A stretch of 64,000 nt of DNA from assembly GCA_963971575.1 (NCBI GenBank), contig OZ020613.1, forward strand, positions 51,454,250-51,518,249, written 5' to 3'. The position numbers were made by a program, and so were the translations under genes. Below the pieces are notes generated by a model, which worked only from the letters and a program-made list of their open reading frames with translations, did no database searches and was not told the DNA's origin. The first letter of the stretch is position 1. Each line of letters starts with the position of its first letter. The stretch is from Liopterus haemorrhoidalis (Eukaryota; Arthropoda; Insecta; Coleoptera; Dytiscidae). Shown piece after piece: positions 52,931-62,954 of the stretch.

Positions 52931-53059
52931 TAATTAGGTACTCAAAGGTACAGAGTTTAAGCAAAACGCAAAAGACATCTGTTCAATTCAGTCGTGACTA
53001 GTTCGCATATTGCACTAATAATAAAAACGAAATAACTTTCTGGTACACCTAATAGTATC

Positions 53060-53790
53060 ATGCACCAGGATATTATCAAGAAAGCAATGAGATGCCGGCC
53101 TAGTATCCGATTTGTCGAGATCAACGCTGGGTGCCGGACCGGTGTATTCTTGATTCTTATTTTTTGTGCGAAATTTTATTGATCAAATATTTCAGTCATT
53201 TTATTATTTCAATCATTATTCGTGGACTGGCAAAAATATTTGGCATACCGTCAGTTTAGGAACACTAGCATCGATGTTAAATTAACAGCTGTGTTCAGAA
53301 TAACACCATGAATTTTCCAAAAATATAAGTGTCCGAAAATTGTTAATCTGATATTTCTTACAATTTTTACAAATGACTTTCGGAAATATGTATTAAAATC
53401 TCATTTAGAATTGGTTGACTAAGTTCGATATTGCCTGACAGAATTTTATATATTATGAAAATATTGAAAATCACGTGAAAATATGTTTATAATATAAACA
53501 CAAAAAATATTCGCATGGAATTCAGACATAATTCTCTACCAATATTTTCACACAAAATAAATTCTAGAAGCTTTTGTTTTATATAGACATTATTAGGTCA
53601 AGACTGACGTAAAAATTTGAAGAAAATTCTTATGTTTATTTGTGGCATTTGAATTTTCTAAAGAAAATTATTAACGACAAGGTTAACACCACTGTTTACG
53701 TTTACGTTTCTCATACAAAACTAACAATCTGATATAAAATAAGTAACAATTTATACATACAGAATATTTTTAATTGTAAAAAAAAAAGTT
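53060..53790. other. Unassigned DNA
   Basis: A GC-rich stretch at 53085-53150, then AT-rich DNA without recognisable elements. Confidence 0.4.
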
Positions 53791-53796
53791 TTATGA

Positions 53797-54497
53797 ATTT
53801 TATCGCTCAATAACTTAATAGGCATCAGGCAACAATTTTTCGTATTTTTGTGACTTGAGATTTATGGGTTTTAAATAACTTTTATATTTAGATATAATTG
53901 TGTATAAATGTTCAAAAATACATTTTATCGATATGCTTGTTTATAGTTATATAGTTTATAATTATAAATAAACAAATTGCATTATATAAGCCATCTTGTA
54001 AACCAATCGACGCATATTTGCGTATGACGCGGCATATTATAGCTAAAGCTTCATTCTGCAAATATGTTTCTAGCTATTTTATTCTATTGTGAAAATTACT
54101 TATAGGTGTTATAAGTAAAAATGATTTAATCTTCGTATAGAACACATGTATCAAGTGGCATTCCATTATCATCAAATATAGTATTTTTCGACGAAGGTTC
54201 TAAACAATAAGCAATCAAGTCAAAAATATATAAATATAAAATTTAATTAAAACCCACATATATCTCTACAAAATTACAGAAAATTGTTTTCTGAAATCTA
54301 TTATTAAGTTATTGAGTGATTACATTTTTACATATTGTTCTATAAGTAGAAATATCCTATTATATACATAAAAATTTGCTAAAAATTTGATACTAATTTT
54401 ACATTAGACGTTAGTTTTGTCTGTAGGGGTTATACGTACCGTTAAAATGCAATTTGCCGCGTCGTATGCAAATATGAGTTGAATGATTTACCAGATG
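53797..54497. repeat. Complex inverted-repeat element
   Basis: CCATCTTGTAAACCAATCGA plus CGCATATTTGCG and GACGCGG at 53988-54029 are inverted at 54455-54497 (about 42 bp, roughly five to seven mismatches). A second inverted pair, with CTCAATAACTTAATA, lies at about 53800-53905 and 54215-54320. The two pairs are in overlapping rather than nested order. A simple MITE does not give this; it may be two partial copies of one element in opposite orientation. No coding frame. Confidence 0.6.
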
Positions 54498-54975
54498 GTG
54501 TACAGAATACATTTTTTTCTTTTATTTACAATTTTATAATAGTGCAATACAATTCTACAGTATATAAATTCAATGCATAATTTAATGTACCTATAAGATA
54601 GTTTTGTACGAGAAACTTGTGAGAACTGTAGTGTTTACCCTACCCTTAAGGAAAAGTTTTAACTATCGCAGTCTGATCTAATGTTTGAAATTTTTTCAAC
54701 ATTTATTTTGTTTAGGTATTCGTGTGACAACTGTTTAAAAATACTTCTAAAAACATTCAATCAGAATTTTTAAACAAAGTTGAACTGTACTCTTAAATAA
54801 GTAATGGGTTTAATATTTAATTAAAAGCATTACATTATAACAAAGAAAAAGTTCTAATCAGTTCTTAGACATTTGGAAATTTGTAGAATAAGGTGGAACA
54901 GTTTTAAAAGGTTCCTGAACAGTTTACGCATGCAAATCTCTGAATTTGTACATAATTTACATATAATAACGTATT
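54498..54975. other. Unassigned AT-rich DNA
   Basis: No gene or element ends recognised. Confidence 0.4.
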
Positions 54976-54977
54976 TA

Positions 54978-55035
54978 ATAAATAAATAAATAAACAAATA
55001 AACAAATAAACAAATAAACAAATAAACCAATAATC
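54978..55035. repeat. AAATAAAC microsatellite
   Basis: Alternating AAAT and AAAC units, about 14 in all. Confidence 0.9.
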
Positions 55036-55078
55036 AAATAAATAATACAACTGAATCAATAAATTGTCTTAATTTATA

Positions 55079-55437
55079 CCGGGTGAATTATTTAAGGAGC
55101 AACATACATGTTTCACAAATAATGTTAATGAAGTGAGTTATTTCAAAAGCAACATAGCCATAAAACAAATGCTTATTGTATACATCGAAAGACAAAATAT
55201 TATTTTTTTAAATATTTTTTGGACTAATAAAAGTTAATTTATTGTTTCTAATTTACTATTTTTTAGCCGTCTGGGAACTTTATCATGTCAAATGACTATT
55301 ATATCTAATCACCATTGTATATCTGTTGCCATGGATATGAGCTTGCTTTCATAATTTGCTATGTTGCAAATGAAATAACTCACTTCATTAACATTATATG
55401 TGAAACATATATGTTGCTCCTTAAATAATTCACCCGG
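55079..55437. mobile_element. MITE with TIRs of about 80 bp
   Basis: CCGGGTGAATTATTTAAGGA, GCAACATA-ATGTTTCACA and TAATGTTAATGAAGTGAGTT at the left are inverted at the right with a few mismatches across roughly 80 bp. TA (or TATA) flanks both ends. No open frame. The long arms would fold into one hairpin in a transcript. Confidence 0.88.
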
Positions 55438-55439
55438 TA

Positions 55440-55685
55440 TATTATAACTAGTTAATGTGCTCGTACTTCATACAGTTTTTGTTAAAAACATTTTTTTGAT
55501 TATGATAAATTCTAATGATAATTTCTAAAACGCTATGATTTATTAATATAATAAATATTTCAAGTGTATATATTGCGCTACCCATGGTTTTCCAAATATT
55601 AATCATATTGAGCAGAAAAGAAATGTTTCTTCATTATAAAAAAATTCTTACATACATTTTTGATTTAAAGTGAATAAGTGAAAAA
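55440..55685. other. Unassigned AT-rich DNA
   Basis: Nothing recognised, although TTACATACATTTTTG at 55649 hints at a decayed repeat G unit. Confidence 0.35.
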
Positions 55686-55689
55686 TTTA

Positions 55690-55925
55690 AAGATTTTAGT
55701 TTTAGGTTGTCCCCTTGTAACTCACCCATTGGCTATTCATCCAATTGAATGAATAGAACAGAAAAGATTTGTTTTCTTATTGTAAACAATTTTTGTTACA
55801 TACGTTTTTGCTATTAACTCAGTAATAAGGGAGATATTTAAATAGATTTATTTTTGGGTGTCCCCATATAACTCCCCAAATATTCATTCAATTGAAAAAA
55901 TGTATAGAACAAAATATATTTATTA
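55690..55925. repeat. Dispersed satellite-like repeat G, copy 2
   Basis: Two units as at 9255-9511: TTGTTTTCTTATTGTAAACA, CAGTAATAAGGGAGATAT, GTGTCCCCATATAACTCCC and AAATATTCATTCAATTGAAA. The two loci share unit order, so the family may be a satellite or a larger repeat with an internal tandem. Confidence 0.65.
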
Positions 55926-56416
55926 CATCAATTAATGTTTTTTAGAAAATTTCAAAAGAATCTAAATATTTACCTAAATGACTACGAATTGTTAAATTTG
56001 AAGAGGGATTTATCATGTAAACACTACAAATAATCTCTAATAACAAAATATTGAACTGAACAAAGTCTAATAACGTTCCGTCAGATACTATTTGCCAAAT
56101 AAAATAACGTTTAAATAGAAATGTGCTATAAAGCTGTCTGCCTACGCATATACAGAGCATAAATTATTAATAGGTGTTTGAATTTTCCGCTTATTAGATT
56201 AAATTTATAGGTTGGTACTTGCCAATGGCGCACATGAGAAAAGTTACAAAGGCAAATTAATAAGTCATTGACAAAAAAAAATGTATTAAAAACCTACAAC
56301 TGTGGCTATTTTTTGCTTACCAATGAAATAATATACAAAAGTGGCAATAAAGAGTCTTCTCTGATAATAAATACACTAGCAATTGTCAATGTCAAATGAC
56401 TGTAAATATCAAATTA

Positions 56417-57141
56417 TTAGGTCGTCAAGGATGAAATTTGTAGAAAAAAAGGAAAGTTGATTGATAACTTACAAATATAAGGACTTATTTTATTCATCAA
56501 AGTATGGACCCATATTGTCTATACACTTTTGCCATTTAAGCGGCAGGTTGTTCAGGCCGGTGGTATAAAACCCTGGCGGACGAGAGTCAATGAATTCCTG
56601 GAAGGTCAACTCCAATTTCTGTAGTTTTGCCACAGTCATTTGTGCAGTGTGTGGTCTAGCGTTATCATGCAATAAGCCGATCTGTTGACCAATCTCTGCT
56701 GTTTTTCTTTAAGTTTTTGCATCATTTCGTCCAGTTGGTTGCAATATATTTCTGCTGTGATCGATGAGCCAGGTTTTTTTTTGTTGGTTTTTAAATTACC
56801 TCTACGAAATTTGGCAAACCAATTTGATATTTTCTGCTGCGTTGTAACACTAGAGCCAAATACACTATTAACGTTTCGCGCGGTCTGCAATGCCGTAGTT
56901 CCACGTAAGAACTCATACTTCATAATAGTGCGAATTTCCGACCGTTTCATTTTCAACAAAATTAATTTTTAAAAAAAGTTTTTGATATTTTTTAGAGCAT
57001 ACAATGATTTCTTTCAAACAGGCGAGATGTGTAACTTTCCAACAAAAAACATAGAACGGTAAAATATTAAGCCAATGTTAAATAATAAGCTGTTAAAGTT
57101 GGCAATATTACTAACCACAAATTTCATCCTTGACGACCTGA
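56417..57141 (-). mobile_element. Internally deleted mariner with both TIRs
   Basis: TTAGGTCGTCAAGGATGAAA at 56417 and the complement of 57115-57141 match at 25 of 27 positions. TA flanks both ends. The 725-bp length is little more than half of a full mariner. Confidence 0.92.
56490..56950 (-). pseudogene. Internally deleted mariner transposase
   Basis: The N-terminus KRSEIRTIMKYEFLRGTTAL, QTARNVNSVFGSSVTTQQK and NWFAKFRRGNL is the first helix-turn-helix. The frame then passes without a break into ITAEIYCNQLDEMMQKLKEK of the catalytic domain. A shift near 56670 moves the next part to a second frame with HDNARPHTAQ (second Asp kept). The third Asp block is deleted, and the end reads FYTTGLNNLPLKWQKCIDNM, then GPYFDE and stop. 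The first and third catalytic residues are gone. As at 9677, the DNA-binding region survives while the catalytic core does not. Confidence 0.9.
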
Positions 57142-57191
57142 TATATCCGTTTGTACATTTATGATCAAATACGTTAACGTATTTGATTTTC

Positions 57192-57337
57192 ACCATCGTT
57201 GAATAAATTTATTTAACAAATAAAGTTAACAATATCGCATCGGTTTTAAACTATTAATGAAGAAATTAACATTGCTGTCAATAGAATGATGCGATATTGT
57301 TAACTTAAGTTGTTAAATAAATTTATTCAACGATGGT
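57192..57337. repeat. Hairpin with 50-bp arms
   Basis: Arms 57192-57241 and 57288-57337 match at 48 of 50 positions (ACCATCGTTGAATAAATTTA at the tip, TTAACAATATCGCATC inside), with a 46-bp loop. It is either a small MITE or a foldback. Transcribed, it would give a long near-perfect hairpin of small-RNA-precursor size. No target duplication is clear. Confidence 0.88.
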
Positions 57338-57344
57338 AAAACTG

Positions 57345-59218
57345 GCCGATTGTAAATTGTATTAACAGTTATAATTTATTGATTTATCTATAAATATTAA
57401 ATAAATATAATTTCAGGAATAACAGGAATTAGTTTATTTAATTTAATGAAGAATTTTAAGAAAATGGTTTTCTGCCATTTCGGCCAAACCAATTGCATCC
57501 TAAAGATAAGGGGTGACTAATAATTTTCGCCAATATTCGTCTTGTGTTATCTACCACATCTTTTCCCCCTGACTTGAAGAATGCCAACCTAAAGAAATCA
57601 TACTTATTAAAATAAATTCAATAATCAAATTTTATAAGCATTTATGCTATAAGCTGTTCACTTTTGTAAGAACAAACTAGATCTGGTTATTTTGGTGATT
57701 TTTATAGTGTATTACGGGCTTTTAGAAACTTGGTTATATTGTAAAAAAAAGCTTTACAGTTTTGGATTAAGTTTGTATTATTTTAGGTTAGTATTATATT
57801 TACAAAATATTTAAGATGTCACTATTCAAAATGAAATATGACAAATTATATTTTTTGAATGACATATTTATAATCTTGTAACAGATTTATTAATAATTGA
57901 AAATTTTATTACATGAAAAAAACTATGATTGAACTAAACTAAAAATTAAACAATTTAACATGAAACAGTTTGTGTAAACTACGTCCTTAAATCTAACAAA
58001 ACACACACAAATCACAATAAAAAACTCGATAATGTTCACAAAACAATAACTATTCAAATACACTTCTTGACAAACTGTCCACCAACACGTATCAACTTGT
58101 ACTGGCCCTTGAAGGCCACGCTGTTAGGGTGTTTTATGACTAAGAACAATCAGACTTTTCAAATTATTACATTCAAAAAAAGTTTAGTTTTAAGTAAAAA
58201 GTATGAGTGAAGAAGAGTGCTTATAAAATGCTGGTAAAGTACTTCGTATAGGCGGAATGCGAAATACAAATGTAAAGTACATTTTTAATACTGGCGTTGC
58301 ACTTACTTTTGGTGCCAGTAATTTACCAGCAGTAACAGCAGTTTGCCGGCATTCGGCCGTTAGTTGAATGTTTGCTGGGGTTATTTACAGCTAGAAATGA
58401 AAATTAAAACAAGACAACGCGCTAAATTCACACATATCAATCATTAATGAACGCTCTGTATTATTTCTCCAGGAGAAAGCTATTTCCTAAAATAACTATA
58501 TGCCTGTGACATAAGCACAACCATATTTATACAAAATACATAATTTATTTATTTCGTATAAATTTCAGGTTACCAATTTAGTTTTTTATGAAGGTCAAAG
58601 AAATCAAATATATACTCATAACCCATATATCTAAATTTCTTCTTCAGAAAATCAATGTCTCATTTTCCTGACATTATATTCAAATATAACATAAAACAAA
58701 CAGTCGAACAATTCACAAGCAACGATACAGTTAGAGAAACATTTGAAATAATTATTCATAGTTAGATTTTTATTTCCCTGTAGATACTCAGAATTAAAAG
58801 TTTGGTAACAAGTTAGAAGTGGAGCTGAATTGCACAAGTTTCATTATTATAAAACATGTTATGAAAGTTCTTCTCCCCTGCAAACAACCTGACATCTACC
58901 GGGAGAGTTCATAACTTGAGGAAAACATCTCATTAACTACTGTCAAACTTATTAATGTTGTCGTTATAATTATGAACAAATTTGTTTGATTCCTCCAAGT
59001 TTGTTTAGTTACGACTGCAACACTAGTTATTTACAAGTTATTTATTTTACTAATAAATCAACTCTTAACAATATACAATATTCAAAGTGACGTAAAAAAC
59101 AATAGCGTCTGTTTTTTTTGTCAAACTAAACTTACAAACATCTCATTTTTACTTATAATTCATTAGTAATTCTTGGAGGATAATGAATAAAACTGCGTTA
59201 AGAGCTCTTAAATTAGCA
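57345..59218. other. Unassigned AT-rich DNA
   Basis: No gene recognised over about 1.9 kb. AACTAGATCTGGTTA at 57677 is shared with MITE family H. Confidence 0.4.
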
Positions 59219-59222
59219 GACC

Positions 59223-59300
59223 AGTGTTTCCCAATCTTTTTACTCTCGTGGCACATTTGCCAAAGAAGAAAACTTTCGCGGCACACCTACGTAGTCATAG
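59223..59300 (+). mobile_element. hAT-like end fragment
   Basis: CAGTGTTTCCCAATCTTTTT followed by GTGGCACATTTG and GCGGCACACC is the usual start of a widespread hAT MITE. Repeat A begins soon after, and the other end is not found. Confidence 0.5.
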
Positions 59301-59474
59301 AAGAAGAAATTTATAACGCTAGTTTTTTACCGACCGCCAACATATACCATGAGTTCAAAAAGAAATTACGTAAGGGTTGGCTGTGGAAAAATAAAATAAT
59401 GTCTATTACAAGCTTTATATAACAATTGACTAATTGATTTCTATTAATTTTCAATTGAAACTTATGACAACAGC

Positions 59475-60010
59475 CAGAGCCGCAGTAAGGAAAACTTGCG
59501 CTAGGGCAGAGCCGTAGCAATGTTTTTGGCGCCTTTAGCAAATAAACAAAAGGTCCACACCTCTCAAAATCCAAGTGATGAGAAAAAAAAAGAAAACAGG
59601 TCCTCACCTCTCAAAATCCAAGTGATGAACAAAACAAAAAAAGGCCCTCACCTCTCAAAATCCAAGTGATGAGCAAAAAAAGGTCCTCACCTCCCAAACT
59701 CCAAGTGATGGACAAAAAAACAAAGGTCCTCACCTTTCAAAATCCAAGTGACGAGCAAAAAAAAGTGGTCTTCACCTCTCAAAATCCAAGTGACGATAAA
59801 AAAAAAAAGTGGTCTTCACCTCTTCAAATCCAAGTGATGAACAAAATAAAACGGTCCTCACTTCCCAACACCTCCCAAAATCCAAGTGATGAGCAAAAAA
59901 AAGGTCCTCGTCCATAATTTGCGTCCCATGCAAAAGGCGTCAGCACCCCTTTTCTTAGTGTGCGCCCGAGGCGATCGCCCCTCCGCCCCAACCCCCCTTC
60001 TGCGGCTCTG
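59475..60010. mobile_element. hAT-like element carrying a minisatellite
   Basis: CAGAGCCGCAG at the left is inverted at 60000-60010. ACAACAGC and ACAACAAC flank it (7 of 8 match), an 8-bp duplication. Both flanks belong to MITE D. Apart from short GC-rich edges it is filled by the tandem array. Confidence 0.8.
59550..59913. repeat. Minisatellite of about 8 units
   Basis: Units of 39-57 bp, each with GGTCCTCACCTCTCAAAATC, CAAGTGATGA and an A-rich spacer of variable length. Unit-to-unit differences are few. A plus-strand open frame (59666-59917) exists only because the units lack stops in one frame and gives a repetitive Lys/Ser-rich peptide. Confidence 0.9.
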
Positions 60011-60258
60011 ACAACAACAGAGATGACAGTTAATTAATTGAGTTAAAGCAATTAATTCAGTTAAAGCTTGCAGTACAAATTATTTTATTTTTCCATAGCC
60101 AACCCTTACGTAACTTCTTTTTGAACACATGGTATAAGGGAGGTATTGTGATCATACCGATTTTGACATTTCGAGATTTCGATAGATCTCCACGAATTAA
60201 GGTCCCTACATAACGTTTTGACTATTTTTAGCATGATGTCTGTCGGTCTGTCTGTCTA

Positions 60259-60300
<42 letters not shown>

Positions 60301-60649
60301 AGTCGGTCGGTCTGTCTGTCAGTCGGTCCACGTACACGTGCAGAGCAAATTCGGCTAAAAGGATTTTTATGAAACTTCATATTTAAGCTTTTGACATCAA
60401 CGGCACTAGTTGATCAACTTTTGGTAAAAATCGATTAACTAGAAATGTGAGTTTACTCGTGTCGTTTTTAAGATTTTTGCGAATATTTCACAACAGAGAA
60501 TTATTTCGAAAAAAATTATTTAAGAAAAGTTGCTATAAAAGCAATAACTAACAACTTTTATTTGAGACATTTTTTGATAAAGCAGCATAAATTAAACAAG
60601 TACTTTGTGATGGCGGTCGGTCCTGTGGTGGCCACAGCTGATTTTTTAT

Positions 60650-60755
60650 GATTAACTGCCAATAAGACTGAAGATGACTGAACAGATCAGTCAAAACGTC
60701 TCATAAGACAATAAAACAATTTGTTCAATAAAAATTTTGACGGTTAAAAAAAAAA
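60650..60755 (+). mobile_element. Retroelement-like 3' tail
   Basis: GACTGAAGATGACTGAACAG, GTCAAAACGTCTCATAAGAC and AATAAAACAATTTGTTC run into an A run at 60746-60755. The pattern CTGAAGATG - AAACGTC - AATAAAA is common at the 3' ends of arthropod retroelements, including Penelope-like ones. No coding part is attached. Confidence 0.4.
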
Positions 60756-60759
60756 GAAC

Positions 60760-61440
60760 TTGTATTTCTTCTTATATATAATAACATGCGCATCATTTAG
60801 TGCAGAAATTTAGTACCAAGCTGTACTCCTTCACTTCACTCCTGTTTCTTTGCTTTGAAAATCTCGTTTCTTGCAGATACCCTTCTAGCGTCACATGATT
60901 TTCTCTTCGTGATTCGTACAGTTGGCAGGTTTGTCACATTAATAATGAGTGAGTTACTACTAAAGAATTAAATTTGAATGAGACCAAAGATGATATTAAA
61001 TTATTAAGTTTCATATATTTTTTTAATAAAATTTTATTTTTAATTGGTTCATTGGTTTTTAATTGGTTAATTTGTTGAATTTCTTGTAATTTCCAATTAT
61101 ATCCTTAAAAAGTGGTAATATCTTTAGTAACAAATATTAAGAAAGTAATGAGAAAAAACAGTTTATTGCAGAAACTACCCAAGTTGAAAAACATTTTTTA
61201 GAACCTGAAAAAGAATAATAGCTTTTACAACACCAAAACAGTATTTAATTAGTATATTAAAACAAAAGTTTTATAAGTCAAGATTTTGCCGCACGCGTCG
61301 AAGTTAGAAAACGAGTTGCAAAGAGACGAGTCTTCTAATCGAAAAGTGCAGCAAAAAGCCTTATGTAACGAGCTTTTATGCTATTTTTTTGTTTTGTTTT
61401 GTTTTTCGTGTCTTTTATATAATATAATATATTAATAAAT
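60760..61440. other. Unassigned AT-rich DNA
   Basis: No gene or element ends recognised. Confidence 0.4.
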
Positions 61441-61814
61441 AATCTATAATATAATACCCCAAGCTGTGTCCCTGGCTGTCTGGGTGCGTGGAAACAATTG
61501 AAGCGAGGTTCTTATTATATAGTAGTATTAATTTATGTATTGGACAGTAATGTGCTGTGAATTTTAGTTTTCAGTGTTGACAATAAATTAGTAAAAATGA
61601 CAGTTGTGTTTTTCATGAAAAAATCACTTCACAATTATTAATTTAGTTGTGAAATACACGGATTGTTTTTTTTACGACACAAAACACAGAAAAACGTTAT
61701 CCTTCCGTGATATTCGACATTTTTGATTAAAATTATTATTAGCAGAAAAATAATTATTTTAAAAAATATTTGGTTTGATGAAAGTAAGTAAGAAAAATGT
61801 GACTTTTTTTTCTT

Positions 61815-62173
61815 TATTATTATTTTTTTATTTCTACGATTTCTAATTATTTAAATAGTGATTCTTTTATCTGTCTATTAGTTTTTGGCGTTCTTGCTTC
61901 TTTTTTATAATAAATTAATATATTTTACTAAAAATAGTAGCAGCAAGATTCCGACATGTAACGTAACTTACCGAAGTTTACCGAATTATTATTTTTTCAA
62001 TGATTTATTATTTTTTTATTTCTACGATTTCTAATTATTTAAATAGTGATTCTTTTATCTGTCTATTAGTTTTTGGCGTTCTTGCTTCTTTTTTATAATA
62101 AATTAATATATTTCACTAAAAATAGTAGCAGCAAGATTCCGACATTTAACGTAACTTACCGAAATTTACCGAA
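61815..62173. repeat. 188-bp tandem duplication in the Helitron
   Basis: TTTCTACGATTTCTAATTAT, TAGTTTTTGGCGTTCTTGC, AGTAGCAGCAAGATTCCGAC and ACGTAACTTACCGAA occur twice, 188 bp apart, with only a few differences (for example TTTTAC against TTTCAC). It is young compared with other repeats here. Confidence 0.9.
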
Positions 62174-62269
62174 GTATCCAAACGTCATTAAACGCGCTAG
62201 GTGACAACTTATTTGTGTAAATTTACAAATTGGTTGGAAATATTTAAAATATTTGGTAAAAATTAGAAA

Positions 62270-62460
62270 TTGATACATTCAATAGTTTGCACCTTTGAAA
62301 TTGTATGTCATGTTGGTATTAAAACATGGTAAAAAATTTCACTTTCTTAAAATTTCATTCCATTTGACATATGTCATAAAGATAAATGATATCTTAGTTA
62401 TAATCATAACCAACATATCTGAAGTAGGTTTTACAGCGTAAGGAATATTTTGAAATGACA
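62270..62460 (-). repeat. Dispersed repeat E, copy 2 (uninterrupted)
   Basis: The reverse complement of 45650-46790 without repeat B: CAATAGTTTGCACCTTTGAA, GTCATGTTGGTATTAAAA, CCATTTGACATATGTCATAA, AAATGATATCTTAGTTAT and CGTAAGGAATATTTT. It is the empty-site control for repeat B copy 3. Confidence 0.75.
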
Positions 62461-62954
62461 AATTTACATTTAAAAGTCAGTACTACACTATAAAATTAAA
62501 CGGGCAAGCAATTAAATTTTACTTTGTAATAGTTTCTCACGATATTTTTCAAACTGATTTGAGATATAGTGTAAGTACGCTTTTTTCCGTGTGTGTATTT
62601 TTTCATTTGCGCTTTTTTCCGTGTGTGTATTTTTATATTATATAAGTAATTGGAAAATTTATTTTAATAAATATATTTTAAATTTAACGTCTCAAATCAT
62701 TTTCAGTTTTATTATTATAAAGGTAATGCACGAGTGAAAATGAATCGTTTTCCCATCTTAAAAAGTTAATGAATAAATAATTCGGAATAATACTCATTAT
62801 TTGTCCAGTTTTTAATAATGTGCGAAGAGTTGATTCAATTTGAATTAGATGAAGTTAGGCGTATGGCTAGAGAAAGAAGTATGAGGTATCGAGCAAGTTC
62901 CACATTAATGTAATGATTTGTTTGCCAACACAGTTGGCAACCGGTCCACTAGTT

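Larger units (their letters stand above)
51964..53052 (-). mobile_element. Mariner element with a MITE in its TIR
   Basis: The left tip TTAGGTGTACC, resumed after the MITE as GGAAAGTTTTTTCG, is the inverted match of the right tip (complement TTAGGTGTACCAGAAAGTTA). TA flanks both sides. Without the MITE the element is about 840 bp, so it carries an internal deletion. Confidence 0.88.
59347..60132. mobile_element. MITE family D with TA duplication
   Basis: The left end CCATGAGTTCAAAAAGAAAT plus TACGTAAGGGTTGGC and GGAAAAATAAAATA is inverted at 60079-60132 with few mismatches. TA flanks at 59345-59346 and 60133-60134. It contains a hAT-like element. A half copy is at 33223-33345. Confidence 0.85.
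59324..60640 (+). repeat. Dispersed repeat A, copy 4, with nested insertions
   Basis: Starts TTTTTTACCGACCGCCAACA, is interrupted at 59347 by MITE D, resumes at 60135 with AAGGGAGGTATTGTGATCAT, and ends near GATGGCGGTCGGTCC and TGGCCACAGCTG. The CTGT run is the longest of the copies (60241-60325). ACCGACCGCCA at the start and its complement TGGCGGTCGGT at the end support a TIR structure. Confidence 0.85.
61443..62952 (+). mobile_element. Non-autonomous Helitron
   Basis: The 5' end is TCTATAATATAATACCCC after an A (61442). The 3' end is CCGGTCCACTAG before a T (62953). Eight bases before the final CTAG is a perfect hairpin TTGCCAAC-ACA-GTTGGCAA (62922-62940). TC...CTAG between A and T with a subterminal hairpin is the Helitron signature. 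No Rep/helicase is encoded. A 32-codon frame at about 62818 (ELIQFELDEVRRMARERSM) might be a trace of a Helitron N-terminal Arg-rich region. A 188-bp tandem duplication and a repeat E segment (62270-62460) lie inside. Confidence 0.82.

Noticed and set aside
59550..59913. CRISPR array
   Set aside because: Units are nearly identical throughout with A-rich spacers; there are no unique spacers and the DNA is eukaryotic.
59666..59917. 83-codon open frame with repeated QNPSDEQKK-type units
   Set aside because: It is produced by the minisatellite; unit lengths are not multiples of three throughout and no domain or start context supports a protein.
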